The notes below the pieces were generated by a model, which saw nothing but the letters and a program-made list of their open reading frames with translations, did not search any database and was not told the origin of the DNA. DNA of 64,000 bases from Pseudomonas frederiksbergensis (GTDB lineage: Bacteria; Pseudomonadota; Gammaproteobacteria; Pseudomonadales; Pseudomonadaceae). Below are positions 33,159 to 44,915 of the stretch, one piece after another. How positions within the stretch are numbered: position 1 is the first letter of the stretch; each line of letters opens with the position of its first letter. Position numbers and translations under genes: made by a program. The DNA lies in assembly GCF_900105495.1 (NCBI RefSeq), contig NZ_FNTF01000002.1:2889501-2953500 (forward strand). Direction: 5' to 3'.

Positions 33159-34085
33159 TCAACCCGCCATCGCCAAGCGGTTACGTCCTTCGCGCTTGGC
33201 CACATACAACGCACTGTCGGCCCGTCGCAACAGGCTTTCGGCGGACTCGCCGGGCAATAGCGTCGAGCAACCAAGGCTGACCGTCAGCTCGACCGCATGG
33301 CCGTCAGCCAGATATTTCTCGGCCTGCAACGCAAATCGCAGGCGCTCGCCGATCATGGCTGCCGCCTCACGGCTCGTGTTGGAAAGCAGGATCAAGAACT
33401 CTTCGCCACCAAAACGGAAGACCATGTCCACATTGCGCAACTGATTTTTGATCGAGGCTGCAACGGCCTTGAGCACGTCATCGCCAGCGCTGTGTCCGTG
33501 GTTATCGTTGATGAGTTTGAAGTGATCGATGTCCAGCATCAGCAGCGACAAGGGTTGCAGATGCCGACGCGACATCTCGGTTTCCCGCTTCAGGGTCTGA
33601 TCCATGGCGATGCGGTTGCCGGTATTCGTGAGCGGATCGCGCAAGGCGCTTTGGGTGGCCGCGCGGTAGAGCAAGGCATTGCGCATCGGGTACAGCAATG
33701 CGGACAGCAGTGACTCGAGGTCGCCTTGTTCCTGCTCACTGAAACGCTGGTTGCGGCGGAAAACCAGTTCACCCAGATTCTCGCCTTCATGACTGAGGCT
33801 ATAGCTGATCGAGTGATGGCCGCGCAGGCCGAACTCCAGGCGCAAGTCGCTGGACAGGTGCTCGTACGTCATGGCGTCAAGCGGTACAAGTCGCTGAATC
33901 TCACGGAAGAAGAGCCCGAGAATGCGTTGCGGCTCAAGACTGGTTTGCAGCTGCAGGCCCAGTTGCTGTCGCCTTTGTGCAAGGCTGACCGGCCTCTCGA
34001 TGAGGGTAGGCTGCTGACCAAAGCCCAGGCGTTGCAATTTGGCGCTATCGAAGTCAATTGCGTTGGTCTGGGAAGGTGATTTCAT
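33159..34085 (-). CDS. GGDEF diguanylate cyclase
   Basis: A 308-residue protein predicted to make cyclic di-GMP. The C-terminal GGDEF domain (about 145-308) has the active-site motif GGEEF at 226-230 and an intact inhibitory I-site, RNVD at 217-220, five residues upstream. Product inhibition is thus likely. The substrate-binding stretch LDIDHFKLINDNHGHSAGDDVL is complete. The N-terminal 140 residues resemble a diverged GAF-type sensor domain (REIQRLVPLDAMTYEHL) with no membrane segment, so it is probably cytosolic. The signal it senses is unknown. Confidence 0.92.
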   Translation of the reverse strand: MKSPSQTNAIDFDSAKLQRLGFGQQPTLIERPVSLAQRRQQLGLQLQTSLEPQRILGLFFREIQRLVPLDAMTYEHLSSDLRLEFGLRGHHSISYSLSHEGENLGELVFRRNQRFSEQEQGDLESLLSALLYPMRNALLYRAATQSALRDPLTNTGNRIAMDQTLKRETEMSRRHLQPLSLLMLDIDHFKLINDNHGHSAGDDVLKAVAASIKNQLRNVDMVFRFGGEEFLILLSNTSREAAAMIGERLRFALQAEKYLADGHAVELTVSLGCSTLLPGESAESLLRRADSALYVAKREGRNRLAMAG

Positions 34086-34458
34086 ATGGCGTGCGCCCCT
34101 AAGCAGTAAGGCTGTCTTACAGGCTGGGTGAGAGCGGCTTTGGGCTGCGCGTCATACTGGTCCATCAGTCCCGTAGGACATCTGGCCCAAGTTTAGTCCG
34201 CTTTGCCGACGATAAGTAATCTGTCGGCTCAGGCGTCCGCCCGCTTGCTTTCACACTGCGTGTCTAAGCAGATATAGAGCGAAAGTCGTGCCATTCAGTT
34301 CAGTCGGATAAAAAACGTTATAAATCAATGTGTTGAAACTATTGATGAGGAGGGGTGGCGGGTTTTGTGACAGTTGCTTGACGTCTGATGGGAGGGTTGC
34401 GACGTGCTTTGAGTGCCACGGCGGGAAGCCGCCGCGGCACAAAAGCGACGCGCGGGCA
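34086..34458. other. Intergenic region between the cyclase and yciK
   Basis: A gap of 373 bases with no credible gene. Divergent regulation is not involved, because both flanking genes are on the minus strand. It therefore holds the cyclase leader on one side and the yciK 3' region on the other. A stem at 34413-34440 (GTGCCACGGCGGG against GCCGCCGCGGCAC, two mismatches) lies after the yciK stop and may be a 3' end structure, though it has no T-run. I see nothing else. Confidence 0.6.
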
Positions 34459-35199
34459 TTATTGAGCGTTGAACGCCTGACCGTTGATGCCGGTGCTGTC
34501 CGGACCCATCAGGTAGAGGTAGACCGGCATGATCTCCTCGGGCGTCGGGTTGTTCAGCGGGTTTTCACCCGGGTAAGCCTGGGCGCGCATGCTGGTGCGG
34601 GTGGCGCCCGGGTTGATGCTGTTTGAGCGCACCGGAGCCACGGTATCGACTTCGTCGGCGAGGGTTTGCATCAAGCCTTCGGTGGCAAACTTGGACACGC
34701 CGTAAGCGCCCCAATATGCACGACCCTTGCGGCCGACGCTGCTGGAGGTGAACACCACCGAGGCGTCCTGGGACAGCTTGAGCAGCGGCAGCAGGGTGCT
34801 GGTGAGCATGAACATGGCGTTGACGTTGACTTGCATGACACGCATGAAGTTTTCGCCGGACAGCTGCTCGATCGGCGTACGCGGGCCAATGATCGACGCG
34901 TTGTGCAGCAAACCGTCGAGGTGGCCGAATTCGGTCTCGATCATCGCTGCCAGCTCATCGTATTGATGGGGCAGGGCGGTTTCCAGGTTGAACGGGATAA
35001 CGGCCGGCTGTGGGTGGCCGGCGGCTTCGATTTCGTCGTAGACCTGAGTCAGGTTGGCTTCGGTCTTGCCCAGCAACAGCACGGTGGCGCCGTGGGCGGC
35101 AAAGGTTTTTGCGGCGGCAGCGCCGATGCCACGGCCAGCGCCGGTGACCAGGATGACCCGGTCCTTGAGCAATTCTGGGCGGGCGGAATAATCAAACAT
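34459..35199 (-). CDS. yciK: YciK family short-chain oxidoreductase
   Basis: A 246-residue short-chain dehydrogenase/reductase. The nucleotide-binding TGAGRGIGAAAAK is near residue 18. HNASIIG (the NAG-like motif) and the catalytic Ser/Tyr/Lys set FTSSSVGRKGRAYWGAYGVSK follow. The substrate of YciK is unknown. GAGG six bases upstream on its strand favours ATG 35199 over the longer frame from 35211. It is the last gene of the mtaD-ubiG-mupP-yciK minus-strand run, separated from mupP by a REP-type element. Confidence 0.92.
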   Translation of the reverse strand: MFDYSARPELLKDRVILVTGAGRGIGAAAAKTFAAHGATVLLLGKTEANLTQVYDEIEAAGHPQPAVIPFNLETALPHQYDELAAMIETEFGHLDGLLHNASIIGPRTPIEQLSGENFMRVMQVNVNAMFMLTSTLLPLLKLSQDASVVFTSSSVGRKGRAYWGAYGVSKFATEGLMQTLADEVDTVAPVRSNSINPGATRTSMRAQAYPGENPLNNPTPEEIMPVYLYLMGPDSTGINGQAFNAQ

Positions 35200-35241
35200 G
35201 AAAAACCTCACAACAATTCAACAATAAGGCCGGCACTGAAC

Positions 35242-35376
35242 CTGTGGCGAGGGAGCTTGCTCCCGTTCGGCTGCGAAGCAGTCGTAAAACTTGCAAATTC
35301 AGTGTGCCTGACAGATTGCAGTGGCAGATTAAAGGGCCGCTTCGCAGCCCAGCGGGAGCAAGCTCCCTCGCCACAA
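35242..35376. repeat. Inverted repeat pair, CTGTGGCGAGGGAGC family
   Basis: CTGTGGCGAGGGAGCTTGCT starts at 35242 and runs into GGCTGCGAAGC. The inverted partner GCTTCGCAGCC ... CGGGAGCAAGCTCCCTCGCCACA ends at 35376. The two arms match over about 40 bases with a 50-base centre. Located between mupP and yciK within one transcription unit. Confidence 0.9.
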
Positions 35377-35388
35377 AAGCTTCTCTAC

Positions 35389-36060
35389 TCAGCAGCTACA
35401 GAGGGCGCTATCCAAAACCTTGCGCAACTCCAGCGGATGATCGACCACCACATCCGCCCCCCAATGCCGCGGGTTATCGTCCGGATGAATGTAGCCATAG
35501 GTCACGGCGGCTGTCCTGGTGCCGGCGTCGCGACCGGATTCAATATCGCGCAAGTCATCACCCACAAACAACACGCTGGCCGGATCGAGGTCGAGCATCT
35601 TGCACGCCAGGATCAACGGTTCCGGGTCCGGTTTGCTGTTCTTCACATGGTCCGGGCAGATCAACAACGCCGAGCGCTCGGCCAGGCCAAGCTGCTGCAT
35701 GATCGGCTCGGCGAAGCGCAGCGGCTTGTTGGTGACCACGCCCCAGATCAGGTTGGCCTTTTCGATGTCGGCCAGCAGTTCGCCCATGCCGTCGAAGAGT
35801 TTGCTGTGGACCGCGCAACCGGCGAGGTAACGCTCCAGGAACTCCAGGCGCAATTCCTCGAAACCCGGTGATTCCGGGTCCATGGAGAAGGTCACGGCGA
35901 CCATCGCCTTGGCGCCGCCGGAGATCTCGTCGCGAATGTGTTTGTCGTTCATCGGCGGCAAGCCGCGGTCGGCACGCATCGCCTGACAGATCGCAATGAA
36001 GTCCGGCGCAGTGTCGAGCAGAGTGCCGTCCATGTCGAAAAGAACTGCTCTGATACGCAT
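35389..36060 (-). CDS. mupP: N-acetylmuramic acid 6-phosphate phosphatase MupP (HAD family)
   Basis: A 223-residue HAD hydrolase. Motif I is [10 protein letters not shown] (nucleophile Asp9, acid/base Asp11), motif II lies in GVVTNKP, and motifs III/IV are KPDPEPL and [16 protein letters not shown]. It is annotated as phosphoglycolate phosphatase in older entries. The Pseudomonas gene next to ubiG was shown to be MupP, which removes phosphate from MurNAc-6P in the cell-wall recycling route that bypasses de novo UDP-MurNAc synthesis. The call rests on this location. Its ribosome site GGAG overlaps the ubiG 3' end, and only four bases separate the genes. Confidence 0.88.
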   Translation of the reverse strand: MRIRAVLFDMDGTLLDTAPDFIAICQAMRADRGLPPMNDKHIRDEISGGAKAMVAVTFSMDPESPGFEELRLEFLERYLAGCAVHSKLFDGMGELLADIEKANLIWGVVTNKPLRFAEPIMQQLGLAERSALLICPDHVKNSKPDPEPLILACKMLDLDPASVLFVGDDLRDIESGRDAGTRTAAVTYGYIHPDDNPRHWGADVVVDHPLELRKVLDSALCSC

Positions 36061-36064
36061 CGGC

Positions 36065-36763
36065 TTACTCCTCGCGCAGGGTCTGGATCATGTAGTTGAC
36101 GTCCACGTCGGAGGCCAGTTTGTAGTGCTTGGTCAGTGGGTTGTACGTCAGGCCAATGATGTCCTTGACGGTCAGGCCGGCCATGCGGCTCCAGGCACCC
36201 AGCTCGGACGGGCGGATGAATTTCTTGAAATCGTGGGTGCCGCGCGGCAGCAGCTTCATGATGTATTCCGCGCCAACGATGGCGAACAGGTACGCCTTCG
36301 GATTGCGGTTGATGGTGGAGAAGAATACCTGGCCGCCAGGCTTGACCATGCGGAAGCAAGCGCGGATCACCGAGGACGGGTCCGGCACGTGCTCGAGCAT
36401 TTCCAGGCAGGTGACCACGTCGAACTGCTCGGGCATTTCTTCAGCCAGCGCTTCGGCGGTGATCTGCCGATATTCGACGCTCACGCCGGATTCCAGTTGA
36501 TGCAGTTGCGCGACCGCCAGCGGCGCTTCGCCCATGTCGATGCCCATCACGGTAGCGCCGCGCTGGGCCATGGCTTCGCTGAGAATGCCGCCGCCGCAAC
36601 CGATGTCGAGGGCTTTCTTGCCGGCCAGGTTGACGCGTTCGTCAATCCAGTTGACCCGCAGCGGGTTGATGTCGTGCAGCGGTTTGAATTCGCTTTCGCG
36701 GTCCCACCAGCGATGGGCCAGGGCTTCGAATTTGGCGATTTCGGCGTAGTCGACGTTGCTCAT
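36065..36763 (-). CDS. ubiG: Bifunctional 2-polyprenyl-6-hydroxyphenol / demethylubiquinol O-methyltransferase
   Basis: A 232-residue SAM methyltransferase that performs both O-methylations of ubiquinone synthesis. It begins [19 protein letters not shown], and the family motif [15 protein letters not shown] precedes the SAM loop [19 protein letters not shown]. Later [11 protein letters not shown] and [14 protein letters not shown] are also typical. Length is normal. AGAGGA on its strand supports ATG 36763. It is cotranscribed with mupP (4-base gap) and probably with mtaD upstream (56-base gap). Confidence 0.96.
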   Translation of the reverse strand: MSNVDYAEIAKFEALAHRWWDRESEFKPLHDINPLRVNWIDERVNLAGKKALDIGCGGGILSEAMAQRGATVMGIDMGEAPLAVAQLHQLESGVSVEYRQITAEALAEEMPEQFDVVTCLEMLEHVPDPSSVIRACFRMVKPGGQVFFSTINRNPKAYLFAIVGAEYIMKLLPRGTHDFKKFIRPSELGAWSRMAGLTVKDIIGLTYNPLTKHYKLASDVDVNYMIQTLREE

Positions 36764-36819
36764 GGTTAAGTCCTCTAAAACTTGAAAAATCCTGTTGCCC
36801 CGGTGATGAACCGGGGTGC

Positions 36820-38154
36820 TTACGATTCGGTATGGCCGCTGATGCGCTGGCCCCAGGCCTTGGCGGTGGCGCAGAGTTGTTCTTCATCCAGGCGAGTCAG
36901 GCGACGGTCGTCGAGCAATTGCTTGCCGGCGACCCAAAGGTGTCTCGCGCAGTCACGGCCGGTGGCATATATAAGCTGCGAAACCGGGTCGTAGACCGGT
37001 TGCTGCGCCAGGCCGGAGAGGTCGAACGCGACGATGTCTGCCGCTTTGCCGACTTCCAGCGATCCCGTTTCGGATTCAATGCCCAGCGCACGGGCGCCAT
37101 TGAGCGTGGCCATGCGCAGGGCGCGATGGGCATCCAGCGCAGTGGCGGAGCCGGCGACGGCTTTGGCCAGCAAGGCGGCGGTGCGGGTTTCGCCGAGCAA
37201 GTCCAGGTCATTGTTGCTGGCCGAGCCATCGGTGCCGATCGCAACATTGACGCCAGCCTGCCACAAACGCTCCACCGGGCAGAACCCGCTGGCCAGCTTC
37301 AGGTTCGACTCCGGGCAATGAATCACGTTGGTGTTGCTTTCTACCAGCAACATCAGGTCTTCGTCGCTGATCTGAGTCATGTGGACGGCCTGGAAGCGCG
37401 GCCCCAACAAACCCAGGCGACCGAGGCGGGCCAACGGGCGCTCGCCGCGCTGCTCGACGGATTGCTGCACTTCATGCGCCGTTTCATGCACATGCATGTG
37501 GATCGAGGCGTCCAGTTCCTCGGTGATCACCCGGATTTTTTCCAGGTTATCGTCGCCCACGGTGTAGGGTGCATGGGGGCCGAAGGTGACTTTGATACGC
37601 TCGTGGTGCTTGAGATCGTTGAACAGTTCGACGCCCTGACGAATGGCTTCGTCCGCCGTGCTGGCGCCCGGGATCGGGAAATCGAGGATCGGAATGGCAA
37701 TTTGCGCGCGAATGCCGCTGTTATGGACGCGCTCGCTGGCAACCTTGGGGAAGAAATACATATCGGAGAAGCAGGTGATGCCACCTTTGATCTGTTCGGC
37801 AATCGCCAAATCAGTGCCATCGCGCACGAATGCCTCGTCGACCCACTTGGCTTCGGCCGGCCAGATGTGGTTTTCCAGCCAGGTCATCAGGGGCAGATCA
37901 TCGGCCAGGCCGCGGAACAGTGTCATCGCCGCATGCCCGTGGGCATTGATCAAGCCGGGGCAGAGCAACATGTCCGGCAGTTCACGGACTTCAGTTGCGT
38001 TAAGCTTCAGCGCAGCCGAACGTGGGCCAATGAATACGATGCGTCCGTCGCGGATGCCCAGGGCGTGCTCTTTGAGGACAACGCCAGCGGGTTCGACGGG
38101 TACCAGCCAGGTCGGCAGCAATAGCAAGTCGAGCGCAGCGGCAGTGTTCGGCAT
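36820..38154 (-). CDS. mtaD: TRZ/ATZ family amidohydrolase, probable 5'-methylthioadenosine deaminase
   Basis: A 444-residue zinc amidohydrolase. Metal ligands appear in the order expected: NAHGHAAM (HxH), the later [10 protein letters not shown] and [18 protein letters not shown] (Asp). Family members deaminate methylthioadenosine or S-adenosylhomocysteine; in P. aeruginosa the homologue next to ubiG and mtnA deaminates methylthioadenosine to methylthioinosine. Here mtnA is divergent across a 107-base gap, so the two methionine-salvage genes probably share regulation. No strong ribosome site is visible before ATG 38154. Confidence 0.86.
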   Translation of the reverse strand: MPNTAAALDLLLLPTWLVPVEPAGVVLKEHALGIRDGRIVFIGPRSAALKLNATEVRELPDMLLCPGLINAHGHAAMTLFRGLADDLPLMTWLENHIWPAEAKWVDEAFVRDGTDLAIAEQIKGGITCFSDMYFFPKVASERVHNSGIRAQIAIPILDFPIPGASTADEAIRQGVELFNDLKHHERIKVTFGPHAPYTVGDDNLEKIRVITEELDASIHMHVHETAHEVQQSVEQRGERPLARLGRLGLLGPRFQAVHMTQISDEDLMLLVESNTNVIHCPESNLKLASGFCPVERLWQAGVNVAIGTDGSASNNDLDLLGETRTAALLAKAVAGSATALDAHRALRMATLNGARALGIESETGSLEVGKAADIVAFDLSGLAQQPVYDPVSQLIYATGRDCARHLWVAGKQLLDDRRLTRLDEEQLCATAKAWGQRISGHTES

Positions 38155-38199
38155 CGAGAATCGGTTCCAGAGCTTTTGTAAAGATGGCGAAGTATACCC

Positions 38200-38228
38200 G
38201 AGCGTCTTCGCAGGGGGATCGCTATAAT
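38200..38228 (+). promoter_or_regulatory. Candidate promoter of mtnA
   Basis: A perfect TATAAT lies at 38223-38228, about 33 bases before the mtnA ATG. No good TTGACA is present 16-18 bases upstream, so the -35 region is weak. On the opposite strand TATACT at about 38196-38191 could serve mtaD. Confidence 0.5.
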
Positions 38229-38261
38229 CGACGGCTTTTGTTCATGTGTGCGGGGTGAGGG

Positions 38262-39338
38262 ATGCGCGATCGACTGTTGGCTGCGGAGAAAGTAAAGGCC
38301 ATCGATTGGCGTGATGGCGCCCTTTACCTGCTGGATCAGCGTGTTTTGCCGTTCGAGGAAACCTGGATTGCCTACACCAGTGCTGCTGGCGTGGCCGAGG
38401 CCATTCGTTCGATGGTGGTGCGCGGCGCGCCGGCGATTGGCATCAGTACCGCCTATGGCGTTGTGCTGGCGGCCCGCGCGCGGTTCGCCGAGGGCGGTGA
38501 CTGGCAGGCGGCACTGGAAGAGGATTTCGCGCTGTTGGCCGATTCCCGTCCGACCGCGGTCAACCTGTTCTGGGCCCTGGGCCGCATGCGCGACCGGCTT
38601 GAGCGTCTGAAGGATCACGCCGATCCGCTGGCGGTGCTGGAAGCAGAGGCGATCGCCATTCATGAGAGTGATCGCGAAGCCAACCTGACCATGGCGCAAC
38701 TGGGCGTGGACCTGATCCGCAAGCACCAGGGCAACGCCCAGGCGATCCTGACCCACTGCAATACTGGCGCATTGGCCACTGGCGGCTTTGGCACGGCGCT
38801 TGGCGTCATTCGTGGCGCGTTCATTGAGGGCATGGTCGAACGCGTCTATGCCAACGAAACCCGTCCGTGGCTGCAAGGTTCGCGATTGACCGCATGGGAG
38901 CTGTCCAACGAAGGCATCCCCGTCACACTCAATGCCGACTCCGCCGCTGCTCACATCATGAAGACCAAGGGCATTACCTGGGTGATCGTCGGCGCTGACC
39001 GGATCACCGCCAATGGCGACGTGGCCAACAAGATCGGCACCTATCAGCTGGCGGTGAACGCCATGCACCACGGCGTGCGCTTCATGGTGGTGGCGCCGAG
39101 TTCGACCATCGACATGAGCCTGGCCAGCGGCGATGACATTCCGATTGAAGAGCGCGATGGTCGCGAGTTGCTGGAAGTCGGCGGCAAACGGTTGGGGGCG
39201 GACGTGGATGCGTTCAACCCGGTGTTCGACGTGACGCCTGCGGATTTGATCGACGCGATCATCACCGAAAAAGGCATCGTCGAGCGCCCGGACACCGCGA
39301 AAATGGCGCAGTTGATGTGCCGCAAGCGTCTGCATTAA
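38262..39338 (+). CDS. mtnA: S-methyl-5-thioribose-1-phosphate isomerase
   Basis: A 358-residue enzyme of the methionine salvage pathway, which converts methylthioribose-1-phosphate to methylthioribulose-1-phosphate. The characteristic [13 protein letters not shown] is near residue 55. The catalytic Cys166 is in [12 protein letters not shown] and the catalytic Asp246 in [16 protein letters not shown]. These distinguish it from eIF2B-like relatives. It is divergent from mtaD, which acts earlier in the same pathway. A REP pair follows the stop before gyrA. Confidence 0.96.
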   Translation: MRDRLLAAEKVKAIDWRDGALYLLDQRVLPFEETWIAYTSAAGVAEAIRSMVVRGAPAIGISTAYGVVLAARARFAEGGDWQAALEEDFALLADSRPTAVNLFWALGRMRDRLERLKDHADPLAVLEAEAIAIHESDREANLTMAQLGVDLIRKHQGNAQAILTHCNTGALATGGFGTALGVIRGAFIEGMVERVYANETRPWLQGSRLTAWELSNEGIPVTLNADSAAAHIMKTKGITWVIVGADRITANGDVANKIGTYQLAVNAMHHGVRFMVVAPSSTIDMSLASGDDIPIEERDGRELLEVGGKRLGADVDAFNPVFDVTPADLIDAIITEKGIVERPDTAKMAQLMCRKRLH

Positions 39339-39363
39339 AGATATTTGGCGCCTGATAGGCCGC

Positions 39364-39442
39364 TATCGCGAGCAGGCTCGCTCCCACAGGGGATTTGTGA
39401 CCGTCCCAGATCCAGTGTGGGAGCGAGCCTGCTCGCGATGGG
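39364..39442. repeat. REP pair between mtnA and gyrA
   Basis: TATCGCGAGCAGGCTCGCTC starts at 39364; the inverted partner AGTGTGGGAGCGAGCCTGCT starts at about 39414. The rest of the 418-base gap, 39443-39756, holds no gene that I can support and should contain the gyrA promoter and leader. Confidence 0.9.
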
Positions 39443-39756
39443 GCCCAGATAGTCAACAAATATGCTTCATTCACCCCTGATATTTTCCTCTGAGCCTCTC
39501 TCGTCCCCTTTCAGCCTGCCACCAGTCAACTAACTACACTCCATGCGCATCAGGGGGATAGGTGCGTGGCGGCTCTTGTGATAACATCCGGCGGTTTCCA
39601 AGGTAGCCCGATGTGGCTGCCTTTACTGCGCAGATCCATGGCATAACTCGTTGATTTGTCGTAAGTCGGTGCATGGCACTCAGCCTGCAGCGGCGAGCTT
39701 CGTTCGTCCCATATGGATGTGACGAAGTTTCACCAGAAAAAGGAATCAGGCTTCTC

Positions 39757-42420
<2,664 letters not shown>

Positions 42421-42421
42421 G

Positions 42422-42469
42422 CGGACAAACAGGGGGCGGATGAGAATTCGCCCCCTTGTTGTTTGTCCG
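42422..42469 (+). terminator. Stem-loop after gyrA
   Basis: CGGACAAACAGGGGGCG pairs with CGCCCCCTTGTTGTTTGTCCG with a 3-base bulge. It is a long, stable hairpin two bases after the gyrA stop. No T-run follows, so it may slow rather than fully end transcription into serC. Confidence 0.6.
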
Positions 42470-42515
42470 TAAAGAAATATCGACACCCATGGAGATCCGT
42501 GTGGGTGCCGGGCTT

Positions 42516-42669
42516 TTGTGGCGAGGGGGCTTGCCCCCGTTGGGGTGCGAAGCGCCCCTGAAACCAGTCGCCGTTATCTTGCATGAGAGCGTGGTGACCG
42601 GTTTGCGATTGCTTCGCAATCGAACGGGGGCAAGCCCCCTCGCCACAGGCAAGCCCGCTCCCACATTGG
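42516..42669. repeat. Inverted repeat pair (TTGTGGCGAGGGGGC family) plus half REP
   Basis: TTGTGGCGAGGGGGCTTGCC starts at 42516; the inverted partner CGGGGGCAAGCCCCCTCGCC starts at 42625. A half copy of the GTGGGAGCG family (CAAGCCCGCTCCCACATTGG, 42650-42669) is joined directly to it. With the gyrA hairpin these elements fill the 303-base gyrA-serC gap (42421-42723). Confidence 0.88.
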
Positions 42670-42723
42670 ATCTGTGTCGACTGATGTGTTTGTACGATCC
42701 ACCAAATCAGAGCGAGATTGGAT

Positions 42724-43809
42724 GTGAGCAAGAGAGCCTATAACTTCTGTGCCGGTCCTGCGGCACTTCCCGAAGCTGTCCTGCAGCGCGCCCAGGGTGA
42801 ACTCCTTGATTGGCACGGCAAGGGCCTGTCGGTCATGGAAATGAGCCATCGCAGCGATGAGTTCGTGTCCATCGCCACCAAGGCCGAGCAGGATCTGCGT
42901 GATCTGCTGAATATCCCCTCGAACTATAAAGTGCTGTTTCTGCAAGGTGGCGCCAGCCAGCAATTCGCTCAGATTCCTCTGAACCTGTTGCCGGAAAGCG
43001 GCACCGCCGACTATATCGACACCGGTATCTGGTCGCAGAAAGCCATCGAAGAAGCTTCGCGCTACGGAAACGTCAACGTTGCCGCTACCGCCAAGCCTTA
43101 CGACTATTTCGCTATTCCCGGTCAGAACGAATGGAACCTGTCGAAAGACGCGGCCTACGTTCACTACGCACCGAACGAAACCATCGGCGGCCTGGAATTC
43201 AACTGGGTCCCGCAAACCGGTGACGTCCCGCTGGTGGCCGACATGTCTTCCGACATTCTCTCGCGCCCGATCGATGTTTCGCGCTTCGGCATGATCTACG
43301 CCGGCGCCCAGAAAAACATCGGCCCGAGCGGCATCGTCGTCAACATCGTTCGCGAAGACCTGCTGGGTCGCGCCCGTTCCATTTGCCCGACCATGCTCAA
43401 CTACAAGGTCGCGGCCGACAACGGCTCGATGTACAACACCCCGCCGACCCTGGCCTGGTACTTGTCCGGCCTGGTGTTCGAGTGGCTGAAAGAGCAGGGT
43501 GGCGTTGAAGCCATTGGCAAGCTCAATGAAGTTAAACAGCGCACGCTGTACGACTTCATCGACGCCAGCGGCTTGTACAGCAACCCGATCAACAAGTCGG
43601 ATCGCTCGTGGATGAACGTGCCGTTCCGCCTGGCTGACGACCGTCTCGACAAGCCATTCCTGGCCGGTGCCGAAGCGCGTGGCCTGTTGAACCTCAAGGG
43701 TCACCGTTCCGTGGGCGGCATGCGTGCCTCCATCTATAACGCCGTCGACATCGTTGCGGTCAACGCACTGATTTCGTACATGGCAGAGTTCGAGAAGGAA
43801 CACGGTTAA
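42724..43809 (+). CDS. serC: Phosphoserine aminotransferase
   Basis: A 361-residue PLP aminotransferase of serine synthesis (3-phosphohydroxypyruvate to phosphoserine); it also serves the related pyridoxine step. The start SKRAYNFCAGPAALPEAVL is family-typical. GGASQQFAQIPLNL binds phosphate, and the PLP lysine is Lys197 in AGAQKNIGPSG. The start is most likely GTG 42724; a TTG two codons upstream is the alternative. The stop TAA shares one base with the pheA ATG. Confidence 0.97.
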   Translation: MSKRAYNFCAGPAALPEAVLQRAQGELLDWHGKGLSVMEMSHRSDEFVSIATKAEQDLRDLLNIPSNYKVLFLQGGASQQFAQIPLNLLPESGTADYIDTGIWSQKAIEEASRYGNVNVAATAKPYDYFAIPGQNEWNLSKDAAYVHYAPNETIGGLEFNWVPQTGDVPLVADMSSDILSRPIDVSRFGMIYAGAQKNIGPSGIVVNIVREDLLGRARSICPTMLNYKVAADNGSMYNTPPTLAWYLSGLVFEWLKEQGGVEAIGKLNEVKQRTLYDFIDASGLYSNPINKSDRSWMNVPFRLADDRLDKPFLAGAEARGLLNLKGHRSVGGMRASIYNAVDIVAVNALISYMAEFEKEHG

Positions 43810-44903
43810 TGTCTGAGCAAGAACTCAAGGCACTGCGCCTGCGCATCGATGCCCTGGACGAGAAAGTCCTGGAGCTGATCAGTGAGCGCGCACGCTGCGC
43901 CCAGGAAGTTGCGCGAGTAAAGATGGCCTCGCTGGCCGAAGGCGAAGTGCCGGTGTTCTATCGTCCTGAGCGTGAAGCTCAGGTGCTCAAGCGCGTGATG
44001 GAGCGTAACCAGGGGCCGCTGGGCAACGAAGAGATGGCGCGGCTGTTCCGCGAAATCATGTCCTCGTGCCTGGCCCTCGAGCAGCCGCTGAAAGTGGCTT
44101 ACCTCGGCCCTGAAGGTACGTTCACCCAAGCCGCAGCCATGAAGCACTTCGGTCACGCCGTGATCAGCAAGCCGATGGCGGCGATCGACGAAGTGTTCCG
44201 TGAAGTGGCCGCCGGTGCGGTGAACTTTGGCGTGGTCCCGGTGGAAAACTCCACCGAGGGCGCGGTCAACCACACCCTCGACAGCTTCCTCGAACACGAC
44301 ATGGTGATCTGTGGCGAAGTCGAGCTGCGGATTCACCACCACCTGTTGGTCGGTGAAAACACCAAGACCGACAGCATCAGCCGCATCTATTCCCACGCCC
44401 AGTCCCTGGCCCAGTGCCGCAAGTGGCTGGACGCCCATTACCCGAATGTCGAGCGCGTGGCGGTGTCCAGCAACGCCGAAGCGGCCAAGCGGGTCAAGGG
44501 TGAGTGGAATTCGGCGGCGATTGCCGGCGACATGGCCGCCGGTCTGTACGGGTTGACTCGTCTGGCTGAAAAAATCGAGGATCGTCCGGACAACTCCACG
44601 CGATTCCTGATCATCGGCAGCCAGGAAGTACCGCCGACCGGCGACGACAAGACCTCGGTTATCGTCTCCATGAGCAACAAGCCCGGCGCGCTTCACGAGT
44701 TGCTGGTGCCGTTCCACGACAACGGCATCGACCTGACGCGGATCGAGACCCGTCCGTCGCGCAGCGGTAAATGGACCTACGTGTTCTTCATCGACTTCGT
44801 CGGCCACCACCGCGACCCACTGGTCAAAGGTGTGCTGGAAAAGATCAGTCAGGAAGCAGTGGCACTCAAAGTGCTGGGTTCCTACCCGAAAGCAGTTCTC
44901 TAA
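43809..44903 (+). CDS. pheA: Bifunctional chorismate mutase / prephenate dehydratase
   Basis: A 364-residue P-protein for phenylalanine synthesis. The N-terminal AroQ-type chorismate mutase (residues 1-90) starts ELKALRLRIDALDEKVLELISERA. The prephenate dehydratase domain (about 95-275) includes AYLGPEGTFTQAA, VPVENSTEGAVNHTLD and the catalytic-region NSTRFLII. The regulatory ACT domain (about 285-360) contains GALHELLVPF and LTRIETRPSR, the usual phenylalanine-feedback motifs. The start overlaps the serC stop; hisC begins 12 bases after the end. Confidence 0.97.
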   Translation: MSEQELKALRLRIDALDEKVLELISERARCAQEVARVKMASLAEGEVPVFYRPEREAQVLKRVMERNQGPLGNEEMARLFREIMSSCLALEQPLKVAYLGPEGTFTQAAAMKHFGHAVISKPMAAIDEVFREVAAGAVNFGVVPVENSTEGAVNHTLDSFLEHDMVICGEVELRIHHHLLVGENTKTDSISRIYSHAQSLAQCRKWLDAHYPNVERVAVSSNAEAAKRVKGEWNSAAIAGDMAAGLYGLTRLAEKIEDRPDNSTRFLIIGSQEVPPTGDDKTSVIVSMSNKPGALHELLVPFHDNGIDLTRIETRPSRSGKWTYVFFIDFVGHHRDPLVKGVLEKISQEAVALKVLGSYPKAVL

Positions 44904-44915
44904 GGGCGGTAGCAA

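Noticed and set aside
44905..44912. GGCGGTAG, identical to the ops core, between pheA and hisC
   Set aside because: It lies inside an amino-acid operon beside a start codon and more likely acts as ribosome-binding context; a chance match.
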